From Janthinobacterium sp. 64 (GTDB taxonomy: Bacteria > Pseudomonadota > Gammaproteobacteria > Burkholderiales > Burkholderiaceae_D), in contig NZ_PHUG01000001.1 of the NCBI RefSeq assembly GCF_002813325.1, positions 3,038,001-3,102,000 on the forward strand: 64,000 nucleotides of DNA, read 5' to 3'. The notes beneath the pieces are model-generated. The model was not told where the DNA came from. It saw only the letters and a program-made list of their open reading frames with translations, and searched no databases. The position numbers were made by a program, and so were the translations under genes. Shown here one piece after another: positions 37,316 to 46,671 of this stretch (its first letter is position 1; each line of letters starts with the position of its first letter).

Positions 37316-37672
37316 TCATTGGCCGGGAGCACGCCACAGCGGCAGCGCTTCGACGGCGCGCTCGATATCGTCCATGTCATCGGCGCCCAGAGTGGCGTCG
37401 AACGCTGCGGACAGGATGCGGCGCATCAGCGCCAGGCGCGTCGTCGCTTGCTCCTCGTCGATGAAGCGCGTCGTTTCCGCGCAATACTGCGCACGGCGCT
37501 CGGCATCGGCGCCGTCATCGTCGCCGTCGGGATAATAGTGGCGGCCGATGTGATGCAGCGACTGCAGCAGGAATTCGATCTCGCGCAGGATGCGCAGCGC
37601 ATCCTCGCCGGACAGCACGATGCGGCCGTTGGCGGGCAGCAGGGAGGGTGGCGCAGCCATATCGTCAGCCAT
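37316..37672 (-). CDS. Hypothetical acidic protein
   Basis: 118 residues, rich in Asp, Glu, Arg and Ala, with no membrane segment or signal peptide. A helical middle section (GEDALRILREIEFLLQSLHHIGRHYYPDGDDDGADAERR) suggests a helical bundle. No family is recognised. It lies 36 bp downstream of the MFS transporter gene on the same strand, so it may be co-transcribed with it. Confidence 0.55.
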   Translation of the reverse strand: MADDMAAPPSLLPANGRIVLSGEDALRILREIEFLLQSLHHIGRHYYPDGDDDGADAERRAQYCAETTRFIDEEQATTRLALMRRILSAAFDATLGADDMDDIERAVEALPLWRAPGQ

Positions 37673-37708
37673 GGTGGTACATCTTTCTCGCGGGGAAAAA
37701 CCGATAGC

Positions 37709-38911
37709 CTACGCGATTTTTCCCGCTGGCGACGCCAGCCGCGCCCCCGGCGTGAAGCGCACGGCGATCAGCAGCAGCACCACCACGCCGCCGGCCATCA
37801 CCATCCACGCCTGGGCCAGGCTGGACGAATGCTGGCGGATCAGGCCGGCGATGAAGGGCATGCTGCTGGCGATGATGTAGCCGCCACCCTGTACAAAACC
37901 GAGCAGGGCGCCGGCGCCGGCCGGGTCCGTCACATGGTCCATGCTGACGATCAGCGACAAGGGGAACAAAGCGCCGATGCCGCAACCGAGCAAGACCACG
38001 GCGGGAATAGCCAGTTGCGCCGGCGCCACGATCAGGCAAGCCAGGCCGCCCAGCACGGACAACAAGACGGACAGCAGCAGGATGCGGCGGTCGGGAAAGC
38101 GGTGGATGACGCTGGAAATCACCAGTCCCGCCAGCACTTCCACCAGGGTCAGGGCGCCGAGCAGCAAGCCGCTGTCGGCCGCGCTCCAGCCCAGTTCCGT
38201 ATAAAACGGCGGCAGCCAGGCCAGCACCAGCGTGTAGGCGCCCGTGCCGATGCCGAAAAACACCATCAGCAGCCAGGCGCGGCCACTGCCCATGGGCAGG
38301 CTCGCGCCCGCGCCGGTAGATATCTCCACGCGCGCGGCCGATGCACGGCGCCACAGCAGGGCGGCCGCCACGGCCGGCAGCGCCCACAGGGCCAGCAGCG
38401 CGCTCCAGCCCCAGCTTTGCGCCAGCGGTGAAGCGGACGCGGCGGCAATGGCCGCGCCGCCCATGATGCCGGTCGTATAAAAGCCCATCAACTGGCCCGC
38501 CCGCTGGGGGAAATGGCGCTTGATGAAGGCTGGCAGCAAGGCTTGCACCAATGCGATGCCCAGGCCACCCAGGGCCGCCGTGGCAATCAGGCCGCCGCTG
38601 CCATGCAAGGGCCAGCGCAGCGCGCAGGCGGCAGCGATGATGGCGATGCCCAGCGAGATGCCACGCGCCACGCCCAGGCGGCGCTGCAGCTGCGCGCCCG
38701 CCAGCGCGCACACGCCCATGGCGAACACGGGCACGGTGGTCAGCAAGCCCGCGTCGGCATTGCTGATGCCCGTGCTGGCCTGGATACTGTCGAGCAAGGG
38801 CCCGATGGCGGCCAGGATGGGCCGCAAGTTCAAGCCCAGCAGGATGATGGCGGCCACCAGCAGGGCCGAAGACGTTGAAGAAGGGGATACGGCAGGTCGT
38901 GCGGATGGCAT
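37709..38911 (-). CDS. MFS transporter, CynX/NimT type
   Basis: 400 residues with 12 predicted membrane segments. The start LLGLNLRPILAAIGPLLDSIQASTGISNADAGLLTTVPVFAMG is characteristic of the CynX/NimT (cyanate, 2-nitroimidazole) branch of the major facilitator superfamily. No cyanase is nearby, so the substrate is open. It is divergent from a MarR-type regulator across 121 bp with strong palindromes, so control by that regulator is likely. Confidence 0.88.
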   Translation of the reverse strand: MPSARPAVSPSSTSSALLVAAIILLGLNLRPILAAIGPLLDSIQASTGISNADAGLLTTVPVFAMGVCALAGAQLQRRLGVARGISLGIAIIAAACALRWPLHGSGGLIATAALGGLGIALVQALLPAFIKRHFPQRAGQLMGFYTTGIMGGAAIAAASASPLAQSWGWSALLALWALPAVAAALLWRRASAARVEISTGAGASLPMGSGRAWLLMVFFGIGTGAYTLVLAWLPPFYTELGWSAADSGLLLGALTLVEVLAGLVISSVIHRFPDRRILLLSVLLSVLGGLACLIVAPAQLAIPAVVLLGCGIGALFPLSLIVSMDHVTDPAGAGALLGFVQGGGYIIASSMPFIAGLIRQHSSSLAQAWMVMAGGVVVLLLIAVRFTPGARLASPAGKIA

Positions 38912-38990
38912 GGGATAGTCCTTGCCTCGCTGGGAGGCACATGGTTTAATGCGTCATCAAATATGACTCGATGAAAAGTATCTTAGCATA

Positions 38991-39008
38991 AAGATAGAAA
39001 TCTATCTT
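38991..39008. promoter_or_regulatory. Candidate MarR operator
   Basis: AAGATAGA-AA-TCTATCTT is a perfect 18-bp palindrome 24 bp upstream of the MarR-type start and about 80 bp from the MFS start. An overlapping TATCTT/AAGATA repeat (38979-38996) adds a second half-site pair. It is well placed to control both divergent genes. Confidence 0.6.
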
Positions 39009-39032
39009 GATGTCGAGATAAATGACTACCCC

Positions 39033-39554
39033 ATGACAACTACCCCGCAAGAACACACGCGCGCGCAATTTGCCGCCGCACAATGGCAGCGTGAATTGCC
39101 GCAGATGGATACCGCCGCCATGCAGCTGGTGGGCCAGCTGGGCACGGTGGCGCAGCTGATGGCGCGCGACTGGCTCAACCCGCTGTTTGCCGAACACGGC
39201 TTGCAACCGGGCGAGTTCGACGTGCTGGCCACCTTGCGCCGCTCGGGCGCGCCCTACAGCTTGATGCCGACGGCCCTGTACGAGGCAGCCATGCTGTCCT
39301 CGGGCGGCATGACCAACCGCATCGACCGGCTGGAAGCGGCCGGCCTGATCGAACGCCAGAAGCACCCGACGGACCGGCGCGGCGTGCTGGTGGCCCTGAC
39401 GCCGAAGGGATTGGAGTTGATTGACAAGCTGGTGCTGCTGCACGTGGAGAACGAGCGCGCCATGCTGTCGGCGCTCAGCGCCGACGAGCAGCGCCAGCTC
39501 GACCAGTTGCTGGCCAAGCTGTTGCAGGGCATGGCGCAGGCGAAGGAAATTTAG
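39033..39554 (+). CDS. MarR-family transcriptional regulator
   Basis: 173 residues with a winged helix-turn-helix: LNPLFAEHGLQPGEFDVLATLRRSGAPYSLMPTALYEAAMLSSGGMTNRIDRLEAAGLIERQKHPTDRRGVLVALTPKGLELID. It is probably a dimeric repressor released by a small ligand. It is divergent from the MFS gene, with a palindromic operator between them. Its stop overlaps that of the convergent downstream gene by 4 bp. Confidence 0.92.
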   Translation: MTTTPQEHTRAQFAAAQWQRELPQMDTAAMQLVGQLGTVAQLMARDWLNPLFAEHGLQPGEFDVLATLRRSGAPYSLMPTALYEAAMLSSGGMTNRIDRLEAAGLIERQKHPTDRRGVLVALTPKGLELIDKLVLLHVENERAMLSALSADEQRQLDQLLAKLLQGMAQAKEI

Positions 39555-40156
39555 GCAAGCAGCTGCGCCAGCTCGCGCAGCGCCGCATTGCCGCGCCGTG
39601 CCAGGCGCTGCAGTTCGGCAGGGTCGCGGCTGTCGTACAGGGCCTGGACATGGCCCACGCTGGCCGCGCGCAAGTCGATATCGCTGTCGCGGTCGGGAAG
39701 CTGGGCGTCGGCCACGTGCCCCTCGACGAGGGTCAGATAGTAATGCCGGGGCTTGCCGCGCAAGTTGGCGGCAAACTGCAGCACCAGGCCATTCTCAAAC
39801 AGCAGGGCGCCGCTGCGTCCGCCCTGTTCCAGCAGCACGCGAAACGCCGGCAAGGGCTGCCGCGCCGCGCGCAGGAAACCGGCCAGGTGCACCTGATAGC
39901 CGAGGTCCAGGCCATTCGCGCCCAGCTGGCCGCGCTGCAGATACGCCTTGAACGACGCCTGCACAGACCGCTTGCCCCTGCGGAACAGGCGCTCGTCCTC
40001 GTACAGGCACAGCTGGCCGCCGTCGCTGATGGCGTCGAAGCCCCACGCCACCAGTTCCTGCGCCTCGAAAGTACTCAAGCCGACGGCTTGCGGGTCGCGC
40101 AGCCAGCCGTGATCGAGCCAGGATTGCAGTAAGACGTGAATATCGAGAATGGGCAT
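39551..40156 (-). CDS. Hypothetical protein
   Basis: 201 residues, soluble, with no signal peptide. It starts MPILDIHVLLQSWLDHGWLRDPQAVGLSTFEAQELVAWGFDAISDGGQLCLYEDERLFRRGKR; there are regular hydrophobic patterns but no recognised motif. It has good codon structure and occupies the whole space between marR and thiL. It is divergent from thiL and convergent with marR (4-bp overlap). Function unknown. Confidence 0.65.
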   Translation of the reverse strand: MPILDIHVLLQSWLDHGWLRDPQAVGLSTFEAQELVAWGFDAISDGGQLCLYEDERLFRRGKRSVQASFKAYLQRGQLGANGLDLGYQVHLAGFLRAARQPLPAFRVLLEQGGRSGALLFENGLVLQFAANLRGKPRHYYLTLVEGHVADAQLPDRDSDIDLRAASVGHVQALYDSRDPAELQRLARRGNAALRELAQLLA

Positions 40157-40245
40157 GACAAGTCGCTCGGCAGTGGAAAAGACCCGTATTGTAGGCCAGC
40201 CTATAATAGCCGGGCCAAACCATCACTCAACGCACAGACTACGCC

Positions 40246-41226
40246 ATGGCCCCACACGACGCGCTTTCCGAATTCGACCTGATCAAACACTATTTCGTGC
40301 GCCAGCGCACCGGCCGCGCCACCCTGGGCATCGGCGACGATTGCGCGCTGATTACGCCAGCGGCGGGCAAGCAGATCGCCATCTCGTCGGACATGCTGGT
40401 CGAGAACCGGCACTTCTTTGCCGGCGCCGACGCCCGCATGCTCGGGCATAAAAGCCTGGCCGTGAATTTGTCCGACCTGGCCGCCATGGGCGCGCGTCCC
40501 GTGGCATTCACGTTGGCGCTGGCGCTGCCGCAAGCCGAGCGCAGCTGGCTGGCCGGCTTTGCCGAAGGCCTGTTTGCGCTGGCCGATGCGTTTAATTGCG
40601 AACTGATCGGTGGCGACACCACCAAGGGCCCTTTGAATATCTGCATCACCGTCTTTGGCGAACTGGCGCCTGGCCAGGCCCTGCGCCGCAGCGCGGCCGT
40701 GGCGGGCGACGACATCTGGGTCAGCGGCACGCTGGGCGACGCGCGCCTGGCGCTGGCCGGCTACCGCGTGGAACAGGAACTGGCGCCAGACGACCTGCTG
40801 ATGGCCGCCGCGCGCATGCACACGCCCACGCCGCGCGTGGCGCTCGGTTGCGCCCTGGCCGAAGCGGGCCTGGCACATGCGGCCATCGACATTTCCGACG
40901 GCCTGGTGGGAGACCTGGGGCACATATTGAAAGCGTCGCAAGTGGGCGCCACCCTCGACGTCGACGCCCTGCCGGCCGGCCCCGTGCTGGCGCGGCAAGA
41001 CATGCATCTGCGCCGCCGCTACACGGCCGCCGGCGGCGACGATTATGAGCTGTGCTTCACGGCGAGCGCCTCGTCGCGCGACGCCATCGCCGCGCTGGCG
41101 GCCAGCTGCGGCACGCCAGTCACCAGGGTCGGACGCATTGAGGCGCACACAGGCTTGCGGCTGGTCGATGCGGCAGGTTTGCCGCTCGATTTGGCGTTGA
41201 GTTCTTTCGACCACTTCAGCGATTGA
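40246..41226 (+). CDS. thiL: Thiamine-monophosphate kinase
   Basis: 326 residues with the ThiL/AIR synthase-like fold: SEFDLIKHYF, IGDDCALI (metal-binding Asp pair), SSDMLVENRHFF, NLSDLAAMGARP, ELIGGDTTKGP and GDDYELCFT. It phosphorylates thiamine monophosphate to the active cofactor thiamine pyrophosphate. No thiamine riboswitch was noticed upstream, and no pgpA follows. A TATAAT at 40202-40207 is a plausible -10 box. It is convergent with the c-di-GMP gene, with stops 1 bp apart. Confidence 0.96.
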   Translation: MAPHDALSEFDLIKHYFVRQRTGRATLGIGDDCALITPAAGKQIAISSDMLVENRHFFAGADARMLGHKSLAVNLSDLAAMGARPVAFTLALALPQAERSWLAGFAEGLFALADAFNCELIGGDTTKGPLNICITVFGELAPGQALRRSAAVAGDDIWVSGTLGDARLALAGYRVEQELAPDDLLMAAARMHTPTPRVALGCALAEAGLAHAAIDISDGLVGDLGHILKASQVGATLDVDALPAGPVLARQDMHLRRRYTAAGGDDYELCFTASASSRDAIAALAASCGTPVTRVGRIEAHTGLRLVDAAGLPLDLALSSFDHFSD

Positions 41227-41227
41227 G

Positions 41228-43804
41228 CTACCGCACCGCCGCCCGCGCCAGCCCCGGCTGGTTCACCATCCAGTAGTGCTGGAAGGCCAGGCGGATGTTG
41301 TCGCGCAGCTGGGTGTCGTCCCACGGTTTCGTGTAGAAACGGTAGATGGCGCCGCGGTTGATCGAGTCGAGCACCGCTTCGAGGCCCGTGTAGCCGGACA
41401 GGATGATGCGGATGGTTTCCGGGTACAGCTCCTTCACCTTGCTGAGGAACTCCGTGCCGCTCATGCTCGGCATGCGCTGGTCGCAGACGATCACGTGCAC
41501 CCGGTGCAGGGCCAGCATTTCAAACCCTTCGGCCGGCGTGCTGGCCGTGAGAATCTGGTAGCCCTCGGAGCGGAACAAACGGTGCAGCGACGACAGCACG
41601 TTGACGTCGTCGTCGACGATGAGCAGCGTCTGCGCGGGCTGGGCGGCGGGATCGTGGCCGGGCGGCAGGCCGGCGCCGGCGGCGATCATCTGCCCCAGTT
41701 CCAGCGCCGGCAGGGCGCGGCTGAAATAAAAGCCCTGGATCTCGTCGCAGCGGTTGCGCCGCAGGTATTCGAGCTGCGGGCGCGACTCCACGCCCTCGGC
41801 CACCACGCTCAGTTTCAGGCTGTGCGCCATGCTGACGATGGCCAGCGCGATGGCCGCGTCGTTCGGGTTGCTGGTGATGTTGCGCACGAAGGCGATGTCG
41901 ATTTTCAGCTTGTCGATGGGGAAACGCTGCAGATACGCGAGGCTCGAATAACCGGTGCCGAAATCGTCGATGGCCACCTTGACGCCGATTTTTTTCAGTT
42001 TGCCCAGCACGACGATGGTGCGCTCGGCGTTCGACATCAGCGCCGTTTCCGTCAGTTCCAGCTCCAGTAATTCCGGCGCTACATTGTGCTGCGCCAGCGC
42101 GCGCGTCACTTCGCCTTCCAGGTCGCCTTCGGCAAACTGGCGGCTCGACACATTCACAGCCACGTGCACGGGCCCCACTTCGCTGTCGCGCCACTCGGCG
42201 ATCTGGCGGCAGGCGGCATGGATCACCCAGGCGCCCACGCGCACGATCAGGCCCGTGTCTTCCAGCACCGGCACGAATTCGGCCGGCGCCACCAGGCCGT
42301 AGCCGGGACGGCGCCAGCGCAGCAGCGCTTCCACGCCGCTGATGCGGCCCGTGCGCAAGTCCACCTTGGGCTGGTAGTAGAGGATGAACTGATCGTGTTC
42401 GAGCGCATGGCGCAGCGCCAGTTCCAGGTCCAGGCGCGCCAGTACCTGCACGTTCATGCCGGCCGTGAAAAAGCGATAGCCATCGCGCCCCGCCTGCTTG
42501 GCGCCGCCCATGGCCGTATTCGCGTACTTGATCAGCGTTTCCGGATCGGTGGCGTCGTCCGGATACATGGCGATGCCGATGCTGGCCGTCAGGGTGGCCG
42601 CATGGCCGCGCAAGTCGAACGGCGCGCGCAAGGCTTCGCGCACCTGGTTCGCTACCGCCACGGCTTCCTGCTGGTTGCGGCTCATGGTCAGTATCAGCGC
42701 AAATTCGTCGTTGCCCAGGCGCCCCACCGTGTCGCGCAGGCGCACGCATTCGACCAGGCGGTTGCTGAACTGGCGCAGCAGCTCGTCGCCCAGCGCCGCG
42801 CCCAGGGTGTCGTTGATGCTTTTGAAGCGGTCGAGCGCGATGAACAGCACCACGATGCGCCAGCTCTTTTCCTGCGCCAGTTCGACGGCCTGGGCCAGCG
42901 TCTGGTAGAACAGGCTGCGGTTCGGCAGCCCCGTCAAGCCATCGTAATGGGCCAGGTGCTTGAGGCGCTCCTGCGCCTGGCGCCGCTCGCTGATGTCGCG
43001 CGCCACGGCGATCAGCAGCAGGCCGCCCGTGGACTGCCCTCCCCCCACGGGCGCTTGCGCATACCAGTGCCAGCCCAGTTCCACGGGCACCGGGCTCAGG
43101 TCGCGCCGCAACAGTTCGCATTCCGTCACTTCCGTGGCCAGGTGGGCCGGGCCGCCCGGCAGCGCGGCCAGTGGCGGGGCCGGCGGCGACGGCAGCAAGG
43201 TGCCAGGGGCCAGCGCCAGCAGTTCGGCGCGCGCATAGCCGAGCAGGCGGCACGCGCCGTCGTTGACGTCGACCAGGGTCATGCCCAGCACGTCGACGAG
43301 GAAGATGGCGTCGGTGGTGGCGTCCATGGCGCCGCGAAAGCGCTGCAGTTCGGCCGTGCGCTGGCCCACCGTGCGTTCGAGCAGGGTGTTGTAGTGACGC
43401 GCGGCGCGGTGCAGCAGCCGCACTTCGAGCATGTTGCGGATGCGCGTGAGCACTTCGAGCGCGTCGAAGGGCTTGCTGATGAAGTCGCGCGCGCCCGCTT
43501 CCAGCGCGGCCAGCTTGGCGTCCGGGTCGGCGGCGATCACCAGCACGGGCAAATAGCCTTCCAGTTCCAGCGGACGCAAGGCATCCATCACGTCGTAGCC
43601 GCTCATGCCGGGCATGACCAGGTCGAGGATGATCAGGTCAAACTGGTGGCGCTGGTGCAATCCGGCCACGGCGCGCGCGTCGAGGGTGCTGCTGATGGCC
43701 GAGTAGCCGCCGCTGCCCAGCAAGTGCTCGAGCAGGCGCAGATTGACTTCCTGGTCGTCGACGATGAGAATTTTCGCCGCATAGATATCGGCCTGGCTGA
43801 TCAT
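41228..43804 (-). CDS. REC-PAS-GGDEF(degenerate)-EAL-REC c-di-GMP protein
   Basis: 858 residues: receiver (Asp61), PAS (about 155-280), GGDEF domain (about 285-450), EAL domain (about 455-700) and a second receiver at the C-terminus (VCDQRMPSMSG). In the GGDEF domain the motif is GNDEF (364-368), and the metal-binding Asp before LDRFK is Ala323, so cyclase activity is unlikely. The EAL domain keeps EALLRW (Glu492), ELTETAL, IDDFGTGYSSL, KIDIAFV and AEGVES, so it should hydrolyse c-di-GMP. It overlaps the upstream kinase gene by 4 bp and is probably phosphorylated by it. Confidence 0.92.
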   Translation of the reverse strand: MISQADIYAAKILIVDDQEVNLRLLEHLLGSGGYSAISSTLDARAVAGLHQRHQFDLIILDLVMPGMSGYDVMDALRPLELEGYLPVLVIAADPDAKLAALEAGARDFISKPFDALEVLTRIRNMLEVRLLHRAARHYNTLLERTVGQRTAELQRFRGAMDATTDAIFLVDVLGMTLVDVNDGACRLLGYARAELLALAPGTLLPSPPAPPLAALPGGPAHLATEVTECELLRRDLSPVPVELGWHWYAQAPVGGGQSTGGLLLIAVARDISERRQAQERLKHLAHYDGLTGLPNRSLFYQTLAQAVELAQEKSWRIVVLFIALDRFKSINDTLGAALGDELLRQFSNRLVECVRLRDTVGRLGNDEFALILTMSRNQQEAVAVANQVREALRAPFDLRGHAATLTASIGIAMYPDDATDPETLIKYANTAMGGAKQAGRDGYRFFTAGMNVQVLARLDLELALRHALEHDQFILYYQPKVDLRTGRISGVEALLRWRRPGYGLVAPAEFVPVLEDTGLIVRVGAWVIHAACRQIAEWRDSEVGPVHVAVNVSSRQFAEGDLEGEVTRALAQHNVAPELLELELTETALMSNAERTIVVLGKLKKIGVKVAIDDFGTGYSSLAYLQRFPIDKLKIDIAFVRNITSNPNDAAIALAIVSMAHSLKLSVVAEGVESRPQLEYLRRNRCDEIQGFYFSRALPALELGQMIAAGAGLPPGHDPAAQPAQTLLIVDDDVNVLSSLHRLFRSEGYQILTASTPAEGFEMLALHRVHVIVCDQRMPSMSGTEFLSKVKELYPETIRIILSGYTGLEAVLDSINRGAIYRFYTKPWDDTQLRDNIRLAFQHYWMVNQPGLARAAVR

Positions 43805-45831
43805 GGCGCGCCTGCTCCCTTTTGCCGGCGCTGCTGCGCCAGATAGGCCAGCGTGCTGTTGATCGCCTCGGTAAATTCATCGAGGTTGATCGGCTTGGTC
43901 AGATAGCGGTAAAAGCCCAGCGCCATGCTGCGCTCGACGTCGCCCGGCATGGCGTTGGCCGTCAGGGCGATGACGGGGATGTGCGCCGTACGCGGATCGG
44001 CGCGCAACAGTTTCAGCGCATCCGTGCCGTTCACATGCGGCAGGTTGATGTCCATCAGGATCAGTTGCGGTAAATGCGTGCGTGCCATCTCCACGCCCAG
44101 GCGGCCATCGGTGGCCGTCAGCAGCTGCAATTGCGGGCAGTAGCGCACGATTTCCTCGACCAGGGTCAGGTTGGCGGGATTGTCTTCCACGTACAGCAAG
44201 GTCACGGGGGCGCTGTGTTCGAGCAGCGCGCCGGCCAGGTCCGGCCGCGCCAAGGCCGGGGCCACGGGTACGGGCAAGGCGTCGACCACGCGCAGCTCGA
44301 TCCAGAAGGTGCTGCCCTCGCCGGGCGCGCTGGTCACGCCGATGCTGCCATCCATCAGCTCGACCAGGCGCTTGGTGACCACCAGGCCGATGCCGCTGCC
44401 TTCTTCCGTGCCGCCCTCCTGCCCCAGCCGGTTGAAGGGCTGGAACAGCAGCGCCAGCTGTTCGGCATCGAGCCCCACGCCCGTGTCGCGCACGCTGATG
44501 CGCACCCGTCCGCACGCGTGCGGCGCGCATTCGATGGCCACCTGCCCCTGCTCGCAGTTGTACTTGAGCGCATTCGACAGCAGGTTCAACAGAATTTGCT
44601 TGAGGCGCGTGCGGTCGGCCAGCACGTTGAGGGGACAGGCGTCGGGGAAGGCCATGCCGATGCCGCGCTGGCTGGCCAGCGGCGCGATCATGTCGCGGCA
44701 TTCCTGCAAGATGGCGTCCAGGCCCACGGGTTCCAGTGACAGGCTGACCGTGCCTGACTCGACCTTGGCCAGGTCGAGAATTTCATTGATCAAGGTGAGC
44801 AAATGGCGTCCCGATTTGAGGATATGGCCGGCGAATTCCTTCTTTTGCTCCAGGGTCGACGGCAGGCGGTCGGAACTGAGGATTTGCGCGAAGCCCAGGA
44901 TGGCGTTCAGCGGCGTGCGCAATTCATGGCTCATCGACGACAGGAAGGCCGACTTGGCATAGTTGGCGCTGCGCGCCTCTTCCATCGCCATGGCCAGTTC
45001 GCCATTCGTCATTTCCAGCTGCATCGTGCGCTCGTGCACGCGCACTTCCAGTTCCTGGTTCAGGCGCATGACTTCCTGCTGCGCCTCGGTGCGCTGTTCG
45101 CCCTCGCGCGCCAGTTCGCCGTTCGAGCGTTCCAGCGCGTGCGTGCGCAGCTCGATCTCGGCCAGCATCTTGTTGAAGGAATCGACCAGCTGCGCCACTT
45201 CGTCGTCGCTGAGCTTGCGCGCGCGGCGCGAGTAGTCGCCCGTCTCGATCACTTCGCGCGCCACGTCGGCGATATCGAGGATGGGCTGCGTGATGACGAA
45301 ATCGAGGCGGCGCAGCAGCAGCAAGGCCACCAGCAGCGCCAGCACCGTCACGCCCAGCGCGATGGCCAGGTAATCGGCCGTGCGGCCGGACAGCTCATAA
45401 TCGGCGCGCAGATACACGGTGCCCAGCAGCTCGCCATTGTCGACGATGGGCTTGAACAATTCCACCGAGCTGCCGGCGATGCTTTCGCCTTCCTTGCCCG
45501 CCTTTGCCGGCAGCGCGCCCACGCGCTCGTTCGCGCGATAGCTGGCAAACAGGCTGCCGTCGGCCTTGTACAGGGCGCCGGCCGTGACGCGCGGGCGGAT
45601 GCGCATCAGGTTGAGGTTTTCCAGCGCCAGGCGCTCGTCATCGAAGGCCAGCGCGGCCGAGCTCATGTGCCCCAGCAGCTCGGCCTGGGTACTGATGTCG
45701 GCCACCAGGTTGCGGTGATAGGCGCGCAAGTCGTAGACGACGATGGTGCCCAGCGAAATGGCGAGCGCCACCAGGGTGGTCAGCAAGACCACCGACATCA
45801 GCTTGTGGCGGATGGAACGCAGTCGTATCAT
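43801..45831 (-). CDS. CHASE8-like/HAMP hybrid sensor histidine kinase with receiver
   Basis: 676 residues. Transmembrane segment 1 (about 12-33) and 2 (about 153-174) enclose a CHASE8-like periplasmic domain (NLVADISTQAELLGHMSSAALAFDDERLALENLNLM). HAMP, coiled coil, HisKA with His302 (SMSHELRTPLN), ATPase (SGIGLVVTKRLVELMDG) and a receiver (LILMDINLPHVNG) follow. CHASE8 is the sensor of YfiN, the cyclase controlled by YfiR. Here a YfiR-like protein is encoded directly upstream (stop and start abut) and the EAL protein directly downstream, so this looks like a three-gene signalling operon. Confidence 0.92.
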   Translation of the reverse strand: MIRLRSIRHKLMSVVLLTTLVALAISLGTIVVYDLRAYHRNLVADISTQAELLGHMSSAALAFDDERLALENLNLMRIRPRVTAGALYKADGSLFASYRANERVGALPAKAGKEGESIAGSSVELFKPIVDNGELLGTVYLRADYELSGRTADYLAIALGVTVLALLVALLLLRRLDFVITQPILDIADVAREVIETGDYSRRARKLSDDEVAQLVDSFNKMLAEIELRTHALERSNGELAREGEQRTEAQQEVMRLNQELEVRVHERTMQLEMTNGELAMAMEEARSANYAKSAFLSSMSHELRTPLNAILGFAQILSSDRLPSTLEQKKEFAGHILKSGRHLLTLINEILDLAKVESGTVSLSLEPVGLDAILQECRDMIAPLASQRGIGMAFPDACPLNVLADRTRLKQILLNLLSNALKYNCEQGQVAIECAPHACGRVRISVRDTGVGLDAEQLALLFQPFNRLGQEGGTEEGSGIGLVVTKRLVELMDGSIGVTSAPGEGSTFWIELRVVDALPVPVAPALARPDLAGALLEHSAPVTLLYVEDNPANLTLVEEIVRYCPQLQLLTATDGRLGVEMARTHLPQLILMDINLPHVNGTDALKLLRADPRTAHIPVIALTANAMPGDVERSMALGFYRYLTKPINLDEFTEAINSTLAYLAQQRRQKGAGAP

Positions 45832-46449
45832 CTAGGCGCCCCCCGTCTGCACGCGGTAGGCGGCCAGCAGCATGCGCGCGCTGATGCGGATATGCGCCTG
45901 CGCCACGGGTTTCAAGGCCACGTCGAAGCGCACCTTGTCTTCGGCCATCACAAAATTGATCATGCTGCCCATCGCGTAGACCTCATCCGAATCGGACACC
46001 GTCAACAACGCCAGGCCACGGCTGGCGGCCAGCATCTCCTGCAGCGCCGTTTTTTCCAGCGCGCCCAGGTACAGCACGTGCAGCCCGGCCAGCGCTTCGC
46101 CGCGGCGCACTTTTTTCACCTGCACGGCGCGGCCATTGACGCTGTGCCCGGCCACGCTCTGTTCGAGCTGCTCGGCCAGCGCATCGGCGCCCGCCACGCC
46201 GATCACCAGCGGAGAGTCGGGCCGGGCAAAGCTGCCATCTGGCCACTCGACATAACCGGCAAACTTGTACAGATACGCGGCCTTGACCTGGCGTTCCAGC
46301 TCCCCCGGTACCTGCGATCGCGCATCGGCGCACAGCACGCCCAGGAGCAGCAATAGCCAGCCCCAGCGAAGAGGGCGGCGGCCGGCGCCGCGCGCGGAGC
46401 GGCGCAGGGGGCCAGGATGACGGCACCAGGTCCAGTTCAGAATTGCCAT
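45832..46449 (-). CDS. YfiR-family periplasmic protein
   Basis: 205 residues from the ATG at 46449; the frame stays open to 46587 but the extra part looks non-coding. A basic, hydrophobic N-terminus (WGWLLLLLGVLCADARS) is a signal peptide. The YfiR fold follows: LERQVKAAYLYKFAGYVEWPDGSF, LVIGVAGADALAEQLEQ, LHVLYLGALEKTALQEMLAASRGLALLTVSDSDEVYAMGSMINFVMAEDKVRFDV. In Pseudomonas YfiR holds the YfiN cyclase inactive from the periplasm; here the likely partner is the CHASE8-like kinase encoded next. Confidence 0.88.
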   Translation of the reverse strand: MAILNWTWCRHPGPLRRSARGAGRRPLRWGWLLLLLGVLCADARSQVPGELERQVKAAYLYKFAGYVEWPDGSFARPDSPLVIGVAGADALAEQLEQSVAGHSVNGRAVQVKKVRRGEALAGLHVLYLGALEKTALQEMLAASRGLALLTVSDSDEVYAMGSMINFVMAEDKVRFDVALKPVAQAHIRISARMLLAAYRVQTGGA

Positions 46450-46671
46450 GACAACCGAGTAAGATAATGCATACGAAGGCGCGGCACCATGCCGCTTGCC
46501 GGTTCGGGCGATGCGCACCAGGGTGGCGCAGCGACAGAGCGCCTGCCGGCCCGAAGTGGTAGCAAATGTATAAAAGAGTGTACGCATTTTCGCTGGTACC
46601 GGGGAAAGTTTCTTTTACCGTTGGCCATGCTACAGTCTCGCCACCATTTTCACCGCATGCAGGAGTCTTCC

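Noticed and set aside
42086-43846. 586-codon frame antisense to the GGDEF-EAL gene
   Set aside because: Same GC-bias artefact; repetitive His/Gln/Arg/Ala composition and no start signal.
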